Assembly: GCA_024529925.1 (NCBI GenBank)
Contig: JAFEUB010001412.1
Coordinates: 1,285,501 to 1,349,500, forward strand
Direction of reading: 5' to 3'
Length of the DNA: 64,000 bases
Origin: Ophthalmolycus amberensis
Lineage: Eukaryota; Chordata; Actinopteri; Perciformes; Zoarcidae
Positions 12,249-23,935 of this stretch are shown here, in pieces. Position numbers and translations under genes: made by a program. The notes beneath the pieces are model-generated. The model was not told the origin of the DNA. It saw nothing but the letters and a program-made list of their open reading frames with translations, and ran no database searches. Positions within the stretch are counted from its first letter, which is position 1, and each line of letters opens with the position of its first letter.

Positions 12249-14878
12249 CAGGGGCGGACTGGCCATCGGGGATACCGGGGGAATCCCCGGTAGGCCGACG
12301 GGGTTTGGGCCGGTCCAATACCGGACCACCTCCATCATCAACCGGCCCTCGCTCTGAGATCGCCGACCCCGACTGTATTCTATGCTTCACAGAACACGTT
12401 AAATTTACTCTAATACTTAAAGCTCATAATCGCTGACTGATATTTATACTACTCCTCGCGATCTGTATTCACACTTGTGGTTTCCATCTGTGAGCCGGCA
12501 GCACCCCTACACGCACACACATGTGGCGAGAAGTGGACGAACTGTCTTAGAGCGCACAACAACGCCACCCTAGGAGTTGCACCTAAAGATTCACTTTTCC
12601 CCTGATCTGAATCAGGTTCCCAAAGACACTCAGGTTCATTATACAAATGAGCAGGAGACGTGGTTCCAATACAAAATAATCTTTATTCTACTAAACAATG
12701 CACCGTTTACAGTTTATACACGAAATCCTAAAAGAGCCGTTATACATTTAAAAAGAGGACTGAGGCTTACCAGTGGCGAGGTGGACCAGTGCAGGTGAGG
12801 ATCCCGAAAGAGGAGGCACCCCGATCACCCGTGTACACAACACTCACACACACAACCACACGTGAGGGTCTCAACCCGGGGCACGCCAAATGACACAGCA
12901 CACAAAGGGAGACACCACCCTGGAAGCACCAACCCCACCACCTTGGCTTAGCAGCTCCTACAGGGACAAATAAAACAATTACAAAAAGGCTCTGGTTCTC
13001 AGGAAAGGAAATGAAACAAAGGAAAAAATAAGCAAAAGAGAAAATAACAAAAATAGCTCGGGTTGGCTGATCAACCAGGGGGGTGATCAGTAACCCAATT
13101 TATACAAACTAAAAGCCAGAGTGGACCCTTCACATCCCTTGGTCAGAATATACAAAATGAATGGCTCAGGCTAAAAAAAGGTTGTTTCATTAAAACCAGG
13201 GTGCTGCTGACAACAGCAGCGTCAGACCCTGTGGGCGACACAGCGCAGGTCAGCGTACATGAACCACGTAGGCCAAAGCCGTTAGTTAAGCAAAGGCCGT
13301 AGGCAAAACACCGGAAAACAAAACAGCAGCGTCCTTAATTTACGCCGAGTTAGCTGGAGCCGCAGCTCTGGCGGCGTTCCGCTTGAACCCAACCAAAAGT
13401 CCCCTGTAATACGGGATAGCATAGAATTAATGAAAGGATAATTAACACAAAGTATATAAACTAACAGAATAAAATCACCTTACCGATCAGGCAATGTGCG
13501 TCGGCTCCAGAAGGGGGGGAGGAGGGCATGTAGCGTAGCTACCGGCAGCTAGACAAGCAAAACACGGTCACTAACAGAACACTAGAGTATATTTAAATCA
13601 GGACCCAATCGAGACTCACCGACAGCTCCGCAGGTGAATCACCTGTGCAGGACGAGGGGAGCCCCAGAGATAGTCTAAAAAAGAATGAAAGCCAATATAA
13701 CGCCAGACCAGTATGACCGGGAGAAACAACTGCTGCTGCATTCCTGCATACCTGCACAGCGGCGGATGTCCGGCAAACCGGAAGCGGGACACGCGTTTGA
13801 CGTCAGGAGGGAGCAAAGGGGATCCCCGGCGCATTTATGCGATGCACGCCCACTGCGATTGGCCTGGTCATTAAAGGGACACAGAGGCCCTGCGAATGGT
13901 AACGCTCCCTTCTGCTACACACACACTCAGTCACACACCCAGCATGCAATCTGCCCCAAAGAGGCGGGTCTATGAAGCAGTTTAGCCAATGATGCTTTAA
14001 TGCTGATTAAAGATATAAATGAGTGAAATACAATTTAGCCAATCAGCGTCCTCAAATAGATTCAGCGCCGGCATTCTGGTCGATAGTTAGTTCACGGAGC
14101 GTCTCTGATCTGAACTACAGAGAAGCCACCTAAGCCCCGCCTCTTCACGTTTAGAATGCCACATATAGATAGTGACATATCTGCTATATGTTATCCTTCC
14201 ACAATTAATTCTAGATCACTACAGCCTTTTATGTAGATTATTTTGTATTTATCATATTACTATTATTTTATTTGGGGGGGGGGGGGGGGATTAGTAATGT
14301 AATACCGATTTATCAGCAGCATTAACTAAGGTACCACACTTTTATCTTATTGCTCTCTTGAGTGAAGCGGACTAAGAGTTTGGACACATCCTGCCAGCAA
14401 CGAGGGGTTTTCGTTCATTTAATTTTTCCAAATTGTGTGTGTTGCGTTTGTTGTAAACTCGAATTAAAGGTAACCTGAATATAGTTAGATTGTATCGTTT
14501 CCTGTTAAAGGGAATTATTACGGTAACCCTCGAGTTATTAAAGGGAAATAGAAAACAGCCCTACCTAGAACATGTGCACCAGCGCCACTGCGTATAACCA
14601 TCTGATACTATCCCAGAGTTCAGCATATTCATCTAGCAAACTATACCTACCTTGGAGTGTTACAATAGCCAGTATCATTTTATTCAATGTGTCCATCCAG
14701 GCAATTTGGTGGATCCAAATGTTATAAAAAAAAACATATGATGTAATTTCTTTGTAATCATCCAAAATAATGTTAAGTGTATGGTATTTTTCCAAGTAGG
14801 CCACTGACTGGTCGATACGTGCGATGCATTGACTGGGCAACGCGCCGTGTATTGAGTGGGCCCCCCAGTCCGCCCCTG
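12249..14878. mobile_element. Non-autonomous hAT-type DNA transposon, 2630 bp
   Basis: The ends are perfect 14-bp inverted repeats (CAGGGGCGGACTGG at 12249 and its complement ending at 14878), flanked by a perfect 8-bp duplication. No transposase is visible: the longest inner frames are under 100 codons and show no hAT dimerisation or catalytic motifs. The inside is a mosaic. On the minus strand there is a poly(A)-type signal near 12683, splice-donor-like GGTGAG near 13617 and a CCAAT-type GC-rich stretch near 13850. These may mark captured transcribed DNA. A poly-G run lies at about 14274-14289. It must have been moved by a transposase supplied elsewhere. Confidence 0.88.
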
Positions 14879-14886
14879 CAGCAGCC
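14879..14886. repeat. hAT target-site duplication, right
   Basis: CAGCAGCC, exact copy of 12241-12248. Confidence 0.95.
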
Positions 14887-15198
14887 GGTTAGCTTAGCAT
14901 AGCACAGAGACTGGAATTAGGGGGAATTAGCTATCCTGTCGTTTTTACACTTTGGATCTTGTTCAGAGTAAAGAAACAACATGTTAATTAGTGATATTTA
15001 AAAGGTGCTAGCAGGTGGATTTTGTTGCCTTTGGACAGAGCCAGGCTGGCTGTTTCCCCCTGTTTTCAGTCTGTATGCTGAGCTAAGCTAAACGGCTGCT
15101 GGGCAGAGTTTCAAATTTACATTACAGACCAAATACGAAGTTTCCACAAACTATCAGCCAGAAAGCAAATTTTCCAAATTGTTGCAGTATTCCTTTAA

Positions 15199-16012
15199 CA
15201 TGGTGTTAACATATATCTGTACTGAATAGTGGTTGAGAAACACAAAATATATATTCAGCAGGCGCCTTCCAGACTGCTTGTGAAATATTGCAAATAAAAT
15301 GGTGTTATCTGGGTTAAAGGCTCTGTTGATGTCTGTTTTGTTTATCTACTGAGTGTTCGTTCTCTCAGGTGGTGTCAGATTGTGTGAATTTGAATACAAG
15401 CACAGTATAATTTACATGCAGCAGAATTTAAACTCACTACACAGCTGGGTCAATATTTAACAGGAACACACTTAACCATGATAGGTTACTCTAACCTTCT
15501 AGTTGCGAAAGTTTGCTTTGGCCCGTCATTTACGCCAGTGTTTAAATAGCTATTGAGTGAGTCAGTGGGACATGAGGGGCATCTCGAGTTGGAAATTAGA
15601 CTCTGTCTGGAGTAAAACAAAACAACACAAAATACCACAACAGGTCATTTCAGCTGTCCCGGGACTGCTGAGGAGTCAAAATAAGGTTTTCTTGAACCTC
15701 CAAAACGACCTGTTGCCACACTTACTTGTGAAAACAGAGAAAAACACAAAGCTGAAAGCGCTCTGCGAGGCCATTCAATTTCAATTAGGCATCGGGATTT
15801 GAGATTAACATGGATGAGGGCAGTCATTAGAGAGCCAGCAGAGAACAGATGGTCAGAGGTCGTTATCTCAACGTGACATCTGATCATTCTTCGAGGGCAT
15901 AGGTGGCTTTGCCAGTAAATGTCTTGTTAGAGAAAAAAAAGAAATGTCAAACTCCAGTGTCAAATAACAACCAGACACAATAAAGGTAATATTAAAAGAA
16001 GAGTTTGACATC
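15199..16012. other. Intergenic, no gene seen
   Basis: Short frames only; nothing resembles a known protein or RNA. Confidence 0.4.
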
Positions 16013-16360
16013 CAGGGAAATACACACTCCTGCAGAGAGTTAAGTGAGAAGATCGTAATCACTCTCGAATACCAGCAGCCAGTTAGCTTAGCTTAGCACA
16101 AAGACTGTAAACAGGGGGAAACAGCTAGCCTGGCCCTGTCTGAAGGGAACAAAGTCAAACAATATATCTGAAGGGACCTTTATATTTCCCTTATTAACGT
16201 GTTTTGTTCGTATCTTATTTGTTTATTTCGTTGTGGTTTTATGGGCAGAGAACAGTAAAATCATATCAAAATGTGTCACTGTTTTACTGTTTTAAACAAA
16301 CAAGATTTAATGTGTTAATTGGTGAGCTTCGGCAGTGCTGGTAGGCAGATTTTTGCAAAC
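16013..16360. repeat. Palindromic MITE copy B
   Basis: Shares with copy A the order GGGAAATAC, GAGAAGATCG, CCAGCAGCC, GTTAGCTTAGCTTAGC, AGACTGTAAACAGGGGGAAA, CAGCTAGCC, then GTGTTAATT and GGTAGGCAGA. It has no insertion at the CAGCAGCC site, so it works as an in-window empty-site reference for copy A. The right arm is truncated. Confidence 0.75.
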
Positions 16361-17112
16361 AAACGTAGAGTGCATTGTCCTTTTAGAACAGAAATAAGTG
16401 CATAATTTCATCAGAAGTGTCAGTGCTAAAGAGTGCACAGCTGCTGTTGTATAGTTATGGGTCAAACCCCCTACTGTTCTAGAAGAACACTTTGTAACTC
16501 CAGCCCTCCTTCATTTCTCTTCTCCAAACCACCATCTGCTGAGCACTCCACAGTAAGAGGCTGTCTGCCAGTTACACACATTTTTCCCAGAACAGGTCAC
16601 ATTCACAGTCAGATCCCTCTTCAGTTCAAGTGTCTCCTCCATCCGACCTTGAGTGCTGCTGACTCTGTGGCGAACACATGCGTGTTTGAAACTTCCCAAA
16701 GGAGGCCAGGCATTCATGGGAATCAGGCTTGATAACTGGGGTACATATACACCAAGGGGATCATTTATGAGGACAAAGAGGGGGGGGGGGGATGTGTCCT
16801 CTGAAACTCTGGGGAGACTAAGCAGCTACTGCGTATCACATCTGAGGTTTGGGTCCATGAAATGTAAGAGATGGGTTCTGGAGAGCTCGTTTAGCTCGTT
16901 GAGCAGAATCCCCAGGCAATGTAGATATGAGTTTGAGTTATTTATGGCTTCTGAATTTAGCATGGAATTCATCCTTGACCTTGGTAACTTGTTTTGGTCT
17001 CCAGAGGGATTTTTATCTGAGCTACACTACTGCAGGGTTTCTCGTTATGTTCATAAATACGTGCTTTTGATATTGTTATGACAAAAATACTTCAATATTT
17101 TAGTGTAAAGTT
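16361..17112. other. Intergenic, no gene seen
   Basis: Contains a poly-G run near 16780-16790. Open frames of 99 and 142 codons overlap here but lack splice signals and resemble no family. Confidence 0.4.
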
Positions 17113-17355
17113 AAAGGATTATTTTGACATTTTGAGTGATACACTTGTTCACTTTCTTGCTGAGAGTTAGATGAGACAATCGATGACACAGTCACGTCAG
17201 CGTGTTTGCTTAGTTGTACTTATCAAACAAACTAAATAAAGCTTATATCTCATGAAGAGCTTTAGAGGTGTTGGTGGATGTTTTTACCTTTGGACAGAGA
17301 CAGAATAGCTGTTTCCCCATTTCCAGTTGTTATGCTAAACTATAGCACATACTGC
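17113..17355. repeat. Palindromic MITE copy C, interrupted by the LTR element
   Basis: TTGCTGAGAGTTAGATGAGA, CCTTTGGACAGAGACAG, CTGTTTCCCC and TTATGCTAAAC match the same MITE family. It breaks at 17355, exactly where the LTR begins. A few matching bases resume after 27900. Confidence 0.65.
17352..17355. repeat. LTR element target-site duplication, left
   Basis: CTGC precedes the 5' LTR and is repeated at 27897-27900. Confidence 0.8.
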
Positions 17356-17530
17356 TGTTGGGGTCTGGCGCCACCTGGTGGCTGGCTGAGCTCCTCACAG
17401 GCTTTGCCCTCTTCACAGTCTGACCTAGGATCTGATCCTTGCCCCTTTAAGATGACCCCGCCTTCAGCCACCGGTCAGCAGGACCTTTCATTGGCCGACA
17501 AGCCGTCTCCCGCTGTGCGCAGAGACCCGC

Positions 17531-17538
17531 TTATAAGC
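17531..17538 (+). promoter_or_regulatory. LTR TATA box (5' copy)
   Basis: TTATAAGC lies about 175 bp into the LTR, which puts the start of R near 17560. The same sequence is at 26240 in the 3' LTR. Confidence 0.6.
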
Positions 17539-18858
17539 GCCAACGCAGCGAAACATCGCTCTCTTCGCTCTGGACTCCGTCCGGCTTCCAAGAAGATTCA
17601 CGAGGATCCGATCGACCTCACCCTCCCCCTCATCTCAGCACGCACGTGTCCCTTTCGCTGGACGAAAACCGACTACGTCTATTCTGAGTTTAAGGCCTCG
17701 AGCCCGCGAGAAGCGCATCCTGACGCAGCCGCGTCCCACCTCCGTGTACACGACGGTGCCAGGGAGACCAGAACCTCTTCCTCCACTGACCATTACCGGA
17801 AGATCACGAACGACACGTGTCTTAGCCGACGTTGGAACCCACAGGCCCTCCTCTCTGCAGCGAGGACGGTCGAACCAGCAGCCGCTCCCCAGCGTTCTGA
17901 AAAGCCGCTGCGCACTAGCCGCGCTGACCAGCTGCGTGAAAAGCCGCTCTTCCCAGACGCTTTTCTTTTTCTTCCGGGAGGAAGAAAACCATTCATCGAC
18001 CACCACTCGACAACGTTGTCAAAACGCATCTCAGAGTAAGGGTCTCGGTGTCTGGGCGTAGTTTAGCTTAAATTAACTTAAGTTTAATTCAGGCCATTCA
18101 GTTATATGTTATTATTCCCGTGTTTTTGTCGTGTTAAAGTCATTGTTTTCGTTGCTGAGAGATTGCGCAATCGTCGACGGAGCTCAGAAGCCCGTCCCAT
18201 TGTGCGTTTCCTGTTTGATTGTTTGCTCTTTGGGATTTCTTTGATTTTCATTTGTTCTGGCTCTTTCCTTGAATCAATTCTGTGAGTGGAGTGTGGAACC
18301 GCCACTGTCGAGCACAAGTGTCGTTAGTTCGCGACGCGACAAACGGCAGCTTGTGTTTGACACGCTCGGCGACCCTCACTTCCACTACGACGCGACACCG
18401 CACGCAGAAACTCTGATTCCTCTCTCTCTGCCTTTTATTCCTCTTGGTTTCCGTAATCTACACACACATAGAGCTCCGGATTGTGGGTGAAAACGCTCAC
18501 CTATTGTTCTAACTCACGTGTGCGCCGTCACACGTGATCACATACAGCCGACCCCCCCCCCACCGCCATTTTGTCTAAGTCACTCGACTACGCCCTCTGG
18601 TGGTAGGTTTTAGCTATAGCGCTTTAAGGCTTTCCCCCTTTTTGTCTGCGTCACTCGACGCCGCCATCTTTGTAGTTTTTAGCGGTAGCTTTAAGCCCCC
18701 CTTCCTTTACATACACAGACCCATACACACACACACACATACTTGTATTACATACATCATCACCCATTTTATTCATTTGTTAGGTTAGGCATATAAAATT
18801 GTATGATAGCGTTGTTGGTTGTGATATTAATTGATCTGATCACTTATTATTTCGATTT

Positions 18859-18864
18859 AATAAA
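18859..18864 (+). terminator. LTR poly(A) signal (5' copy)
   Basis: AATAAA in an AT-rich setting, about 325 bp before the LTR end. With the TATA box it implies an unusually long R region of about 1.3 kb. The functional copy is the one in the 3' LTR. Confidence 0.55.
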
Positions 18865-19190
18865 TTCTGTTATATTTTAAAGAGCAGTCGTTTGTGATTA
18901 CTTGTGCATATTTGTGTAATAAGGTTTGGATGTAGTGGTCTGTGTACGAACTTAAACCTTCACTGTCACCTCGAATGAATAGTCGCACACGACTATTGAC
19001 ATTACGAGTGGCCACTAATTATGAGACTTAGTTTATCGTTTGGTTATTAGTCCCTGTTTACAGGGTGGTGCCCCGTTGTTATTAATAATCATTAATAATT
19101 GTTACTTACATTAATAATTCTATTGATGTCAAGAATTCAGTTTCTTAAATGCTGATAACCCAAACACGCCCCTCTACGTTCCCAACATAT

Positions 19191-19208
19191 TGGTGCCCCG
19201 TGTGAGGC
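19191..19208 (+). other. Primer-binding site
   Basis: TGGTGCCCCGTGTGAGG starts three bases after the LTR end with the TGG that pairs with a tRNA CCA end. I could not assign the tRNA with confidence. Confidence 0.7.
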
Positions 19209-19804
19209 CACGTTATTCCAGTCTTATTACAGTATATATGCATAATGATCCATAATTAGTTTTGAATAATTAATTTTCCAAAATTTAATTTTTTCGAAAA
19301 ATTATTTTTTTTTCTGCTTTTGAATGATCCAAATTTCTGAAACTTATTTTCCAGAATAGGTAGACCTTTGATATTCAAAATTTTTCCTTATTGTAATTTA
19401 ATTTTTGATTTTAATTTTGATTTTTAATCTTAATTTTAATTGAAGTTAAATTTTTCCGAAATTCTTATTTCGTTTCCTTTCAGGTTCAATTACTCGTTTC
19501 ATTTCCTAAACTAACAGTCAGCTGTGTAGTAGGTTTGATCGTTTATTTGTAATACCAATACTTTGTTTTCTTAAATCCCTCAAAGAAGTTATACACAGCT
19601 GTCATAGGCCAAAAGCGCTAAGCCACGTTAGCATTTTGTACCTTTGGTTGCCAAGCAGTAGTGATATCAGAGTAGTACAGTAGAAATTTGTAAGTCACAG
19701 AACTAGGCAATTCACTGTGCTCCTGCATTAACAGTAAACGCTAACAGTTTCTTACTAACAGTAGGGAATCAATAACCACTAGGAGTCGCGCTTATTAAAA
19801 GAGA

Positions 19805-22800
19805 ATGAGCGACCACAAAGACTCCACTCCTGGAGCTGTAGCTCTAGAAGACACCGTATCACGAGATGCGGTGGCCGATCTCCTCACGCTCACGCCAGCT
19901 GAGAGAGAGTACTTTGGTACATCCGACACTGACGCGTGTCAGAAGCAATTAGTGGAGTTAATGGCGTATGTAAACCATCTATGTAAACCAAAACGTATGA
20001 TTCAAGACGTGATTGGATCAATCTTCCTCACCTACCATCAGAAGATGCAGCTGCAAGCTGTCGCACACCGCAGGGAAGGCGACAGGCTGCGCAGAGCAAT
20101 GGGTGAGATCCAGATTGAGGTTAGGCAGGGAGAAACCGACTATCGAGCGCTTCAGGTAGAAAAAAGAGACCTTGCAAGTGGATCTCAAGCAGATCCACAC
20201 GGAGCTCAGCACTACCCTAGAGGCTAACGACAGAATGAAAGTGCTTCACAGTACCACGCAGGAACGGACACCCCTGACCCAGGTAAGTACTGTGCCATCC
20301 AACCTAGCCGCTCACCACGTCACTTTGGACAGCTACACTGCCAATCGTTCCTCGCAACCCTTGGACAGTGGTGCCTCATTCGGCCCGAGTCGGGCCACCC
20401 TGCATTTCAGTCGAACGGCTTCCCCACCCAACAGGGGGGAAGACCAATGCCCTCCCCCTAGTTCAAGGTCGCGACGAAACCACTCCCCCTCCCCCCCGAG
20501 GAGGGGGGATAGTCGCCCTGATTCCCCTCGCGGTGAATTAAGAGACTCGGACGGCCCAGGCCCCATCGGCGCGCAGGGCCTGCGTACCCGGCAGATTGCA
20601 TCTCTTGCCAAAGATGTAGAACGTTTCGATCCCGGTAGCAGAGAGTCGAGCATCGACGACTATCCATGGGAGATCGACCGCTGCCTCCTTGACATCTCGC
20701 GCCCCTCATCGCGCGAAAAGCTAAAGCTAAGCTGGAAAACCACGGCCAGAGGCGTCCATGTTTTCATGGAAACACTCCAGCCAGGTATCCGCGACCGCTA
20801 CTCGAGCCTCTGTCTGGCTCTCCGGGCGGAGTACTCCCTGTACCCCGACCCAGCTTCTGCCACCATCGGCGCTCTTGCAATCTCTCAAGGAAGGCTAGCG
20901 GGCCCGAGAGATTACTTCAGGCGTTTGAGGCCTATGAAGAAGCATGAAGACACTGCCAGAGTCCTGGGCATCCAACAGTCCAGAGACTCTCGGCCACCCT
21001 TGAGAAACCAACGACCATGGCGGTCGGAGGACCAACGCAACCAGGGGGGTGCGAGACACCCCCAAGCTCACAACCAGGTAAGGCCAAGGCAGCGACCCAC
21101 ATCGCATCCACCAAGGAGGGTTGAACGCAACCCTCCACAACCAGGTAGGTATAACGGACAGGCTCGCAGCCTCCCTGCAAGGGAAGCTGACAAGCCTGAG
21201 CTGGAGAGCCTAATCCGTAAGTATGTGCAAGAGGCAGTCAAGCAGCCGGGGAAACCACCGACCCCGCCAGGGAAACCCAATCCCAACTTGCCGCCCGCCG
21301 GACTAAGCCTAGAGACTTCTTCCTCTGCCGCCAAAGTCTACTTTGTAGGTTGGGGGAGAGACATCAGCACACTCCCGGAAACGGCCACTCCCGACTTCGC
21401 ACCTCCCCGTCCCATGACCTTCTTGGGTGACCTTGTCCGCAAAGGCAGGGCCCGTCGTATATACATCTCAGTCACACTGGGAGGCCATAACACTCTTGCT
21501 CTACTCGATTCCGGGTCAGAAATCAGCCTCATGTGTACCGCCACCTTCTTGATGGTTGCTGGAACTATGCATTCCCTTGGCACGACGCTGCAAAGCGAAA
21601 CTTGCGCGGTTAGCATCACCAGCTACACCCAAGATAAGTCGCCCATCACCAAACGTGTCTGGGTTGACATCGCCTTTCAGGGAATGACTATCAAGCATCC
21701 CATCCATGTCTGCATCCTAGACACCGAACCCTTACTCCTTGGCCAGGACCTCTTGGACCGATTGGCCCCGCTCATTGACTGTCATCAGGGACACATTTGG
21801 GCACAAGTAGACACACCTAGGCCCCTGAACCTTACTGGTGACACGTCAGTTCCAGACGGACAAGTCGCCGTCATTCATGAAAACGAGTTGCCGACGCCCC
21901 TGTGCCTGCCAGAGACTCCCCCTGAGTCGGCTCAGCCCGCTCCACCTGCGGACCTGGGACAGTCGCACCCGAACCATGAGAGCTTGCCCCGTGATCACCA
22001 GTCTTTCCTTTGCTCGTTGGAAGACCCAACTTCAGCATTGTACGCCCCCCGCTTGACTGGAGGCGTACACCTTAATGGCATTATGAATCCAGAGGCTCTC
22101 CTAGCACTCTGGTCTGAAAAATCAGCTGTCAGCCAAGACGTGTTCAACACGCTCTGCCAACAAAATCCACCGCCAGTCTTCGTTCAGCGAAGCCACCGGC
22201 TTCTGTCAGCTGAACTACCACAAACGATGCTCAAAGCCATCGGTGTGTGTGCCCTCCACGTACGGAGTGGAGGTAAACAGGTGACACACCTGATCAGTGT
22301 GGTCCCTCGACTCCATCCCCCGTTCTTTGTGGGCGCAGACCTGCTAGTAAGACTTGGCGCCGTATTGGACACAGTCCAACAAGTTCTGTGGTCCCAAGGT
22401 AGCGCTGAGCGCTACCCCCTTTCCACCGAACCCGAACACATGATATCGGGGCAAACCATCCCCCAGGCGTGTCAAGTCGCCAGCGAAACTGGCACGACAG
22501 TGCCCGCCCGCACTGCTGGAGTTTCCATACGCCTCGTCATCCTTAAGGGACAGACGCTGCCTAGCGAACAGGCGTTCTTCCAACCGCTGCCCCGCTTCTG
22601 GGAACTGAACTTGACAGTCTGTGGTACGCCCCTGCTTGAGGTGAACAATCGTTCAGCCTACATACTGGTTCAGAACCTGACCTACTCACCGATCCAGGTG
22701 ACGGGAGGGCAACCATTAGGGATACTGCTTGACCAGTCCTTCCACGACTTTGAACTCACAGTCCCTGTCATAGGGGAGCTGCCTCCATCCCTAGCTAGAG

Positions 22801-23831
22801 AGGGTGAACTGAATGGTCTTCTTTACACCTTTCCGACCAAAATGATCACCATCGTCCGTCATGAAATGCTACAGAGCGAAGCAATCCACGACGCTTCCCT
22901 GAGTACTGGCGGCGACATGATAGTGTACACCCTCACTACTCCACCAGGAGACTCGACCCCCGAGGTCACGAGTGCGGATTCGCCGACAAACGAACCGTAC
23001 CCTGGCTTTGAGGCAGAGAGGGAACAACAGCTCGCGAAGTCGGACGCTCTGACAACAGAAACTCAGAGAGACACACTTCGACACTTGTTCCGCGAGTTTC
23101 AGGAGATCTTTTCAAAAGACTCCCACGACTGCGGAGTCACCGACCTCCACACGGTCCGCATCTCCACCGACCCACAGGCCCAACCAACCTTTGTACGTCA
23201 GTACAGAACCCCATTGGACGCCTATGACTCGATTCAAGAGATCCTTGACAAATTGCTGGAAAAGCAAATCATTAGGGAGTGCAACTCAACGTACAACTCG
23301 CCCATCTGGCCAGTGCTGAAGCCAACTGGAAAATGGCGTCTTACCATCGACTACCGCCCACTGAACAGGCAGGTTCCCCTCTCCCGTTGGCCAATGACCC
23401 ACTTGGATCAGGAACTGGCAACGGTAAAAGAGGCCTGTTTCTTCTCAGCGGTGGACATAGCCAATGGGTTCTGGACCATGAGAGTCGACCCAGTCGACCA
23501 ATACAAGCTTGCGTTCTCCTTTGGCAATCGCCAGTACACTTGGAACTGCTGCCCATTCGGGTACTCGAACTCTCCCTCAGAGTTCAACATCTTCCTCCAC
23601 AAAGCGATGGCCGACGCCGCCGCTCGTGGACACCTCATATACGTGGACGACATCCTCATGAGGAGTCGGACCTTTGAGGAACACCTGGCTGAGATCCGCC
23701 ATGTTCTCGGCCAGCTCGCCGCCGCAGGAGCCAAACTGGCCTACCAAGACAAAGAGTTCCCTGCGAACCAAATCAAACCCTACAAACCGGGTTCACTCCA
23801 AGGAGAGGCTACGGCCATCTCCCCCCAGTAG
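19805..23831 (+). pseudogene. gag-protease-RT region of the LTR element, broken
   Basis: The first frame, 19805-20227, opens with ATG after a 0.6-kb leader. It ends in a coiled-coil-like region that continues in the next frame (open 20172-23831), offset by +1; an A6 run lies at 20160-20165. The second frame holds a gag-like domain, an Arg-rich Pro-rich tail without a CCHC zinc knuckle, an aspartic protease with DSGS at 21507-21518, and a second stretch similar to the protease C-terminal half (GADLL at about 22336). An RT follows with YVDD at 23640-23651. The frame stops at 23831 just after the RT palm; thumb, RNase H and integrase are missing. Strong donor-like CAG|GTAAGTA sits at 20282/20283. 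The frame offset could be an indel or a programmed frameshift. Confidence 0.85.
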
Positions 23832-23908
23832 AGATAGGAATTAACTACATGCCCCAACTCACCCCGTCGGCATGCACTAACCTATAACATAGAACACATT
23901 ATCCCCAC

Positions 23909-23910
23909 AG
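23909..23910 (+). other. Putative env splice acceptor
   Basis: ATCCCCACAG ends 25 bp before the env ATG. With the strong donor at 20282/20283 in gag it could produce a spliced env mRNA. Confidence 0.5.
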
Positions 23911-23935
23911 TAATCAGATTCTGGTGTGTTCACCG

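Larger units (their letters stand above)
12142..15198. repeat. Palindromic MITE copy A, split by a hAT element
   Basis: The left part is 12142-12248 and the right part 14879-15198. If the 2.6-kb insertion and one target copy are ignored, the two halves read through in the same order as copy B at 16013-16360 (CCAGCAGCC, then GTTAGCTTAGC, then AGACTG, then GGGGGAA). The far half is roughly the reverse complement of the near half (CCTTTGGACAGAGCCAGGCT, TGTTTCCCCCTGTTTTCAG, GAGCTAAGCTAA). It is a non-coding inverted-repeat transposon remnant of a type common in fish. Confidence 0.75.
17356..19187 (+). repeat. 5' LTR
   Basis: Runs 1832 bp from TGTTGGGGTC to CCAACA. It carries a TATA box (17531), a poly(A) signal (18859), a C10 run (about 18552), a short CA repeat (about 18726) and a GC-rich part (17460-18040) in which several frames are open by chance. 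In the stretches I compared it matches the 3' LTR; the one difference found is one C fewer near 17457. Confidence 0.93.

Noticed and set aside
12577..14840. hAT transposase in the 2.6-kb element
   Set aside because: The longest inner frames (up to 96 codons) show no hAT catalytic or dimerisation motifs.
17278..18061. Frames of 78-253 codons in the LTR (and again at 26200-26770) as accessory genes
   Set aside because: They lie in GC-rich LTR sequence with several frames open on both strands. The longest 5' one begins outside the LTR, and the 3' copy lacks an ATG. No family match.
19191..19208. Assignment of the primer tRNA
   Set aside because: The sequence resembles more than one tRNA 3' end from memory and matches none well enough; left unassigned.
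20172..20227. A separate second gene starting at 20172
   Set aside because: The start would be a non-ATG codon inside a coiled coil that continues from the previous frame; it is the same gag-pol region with an offset.
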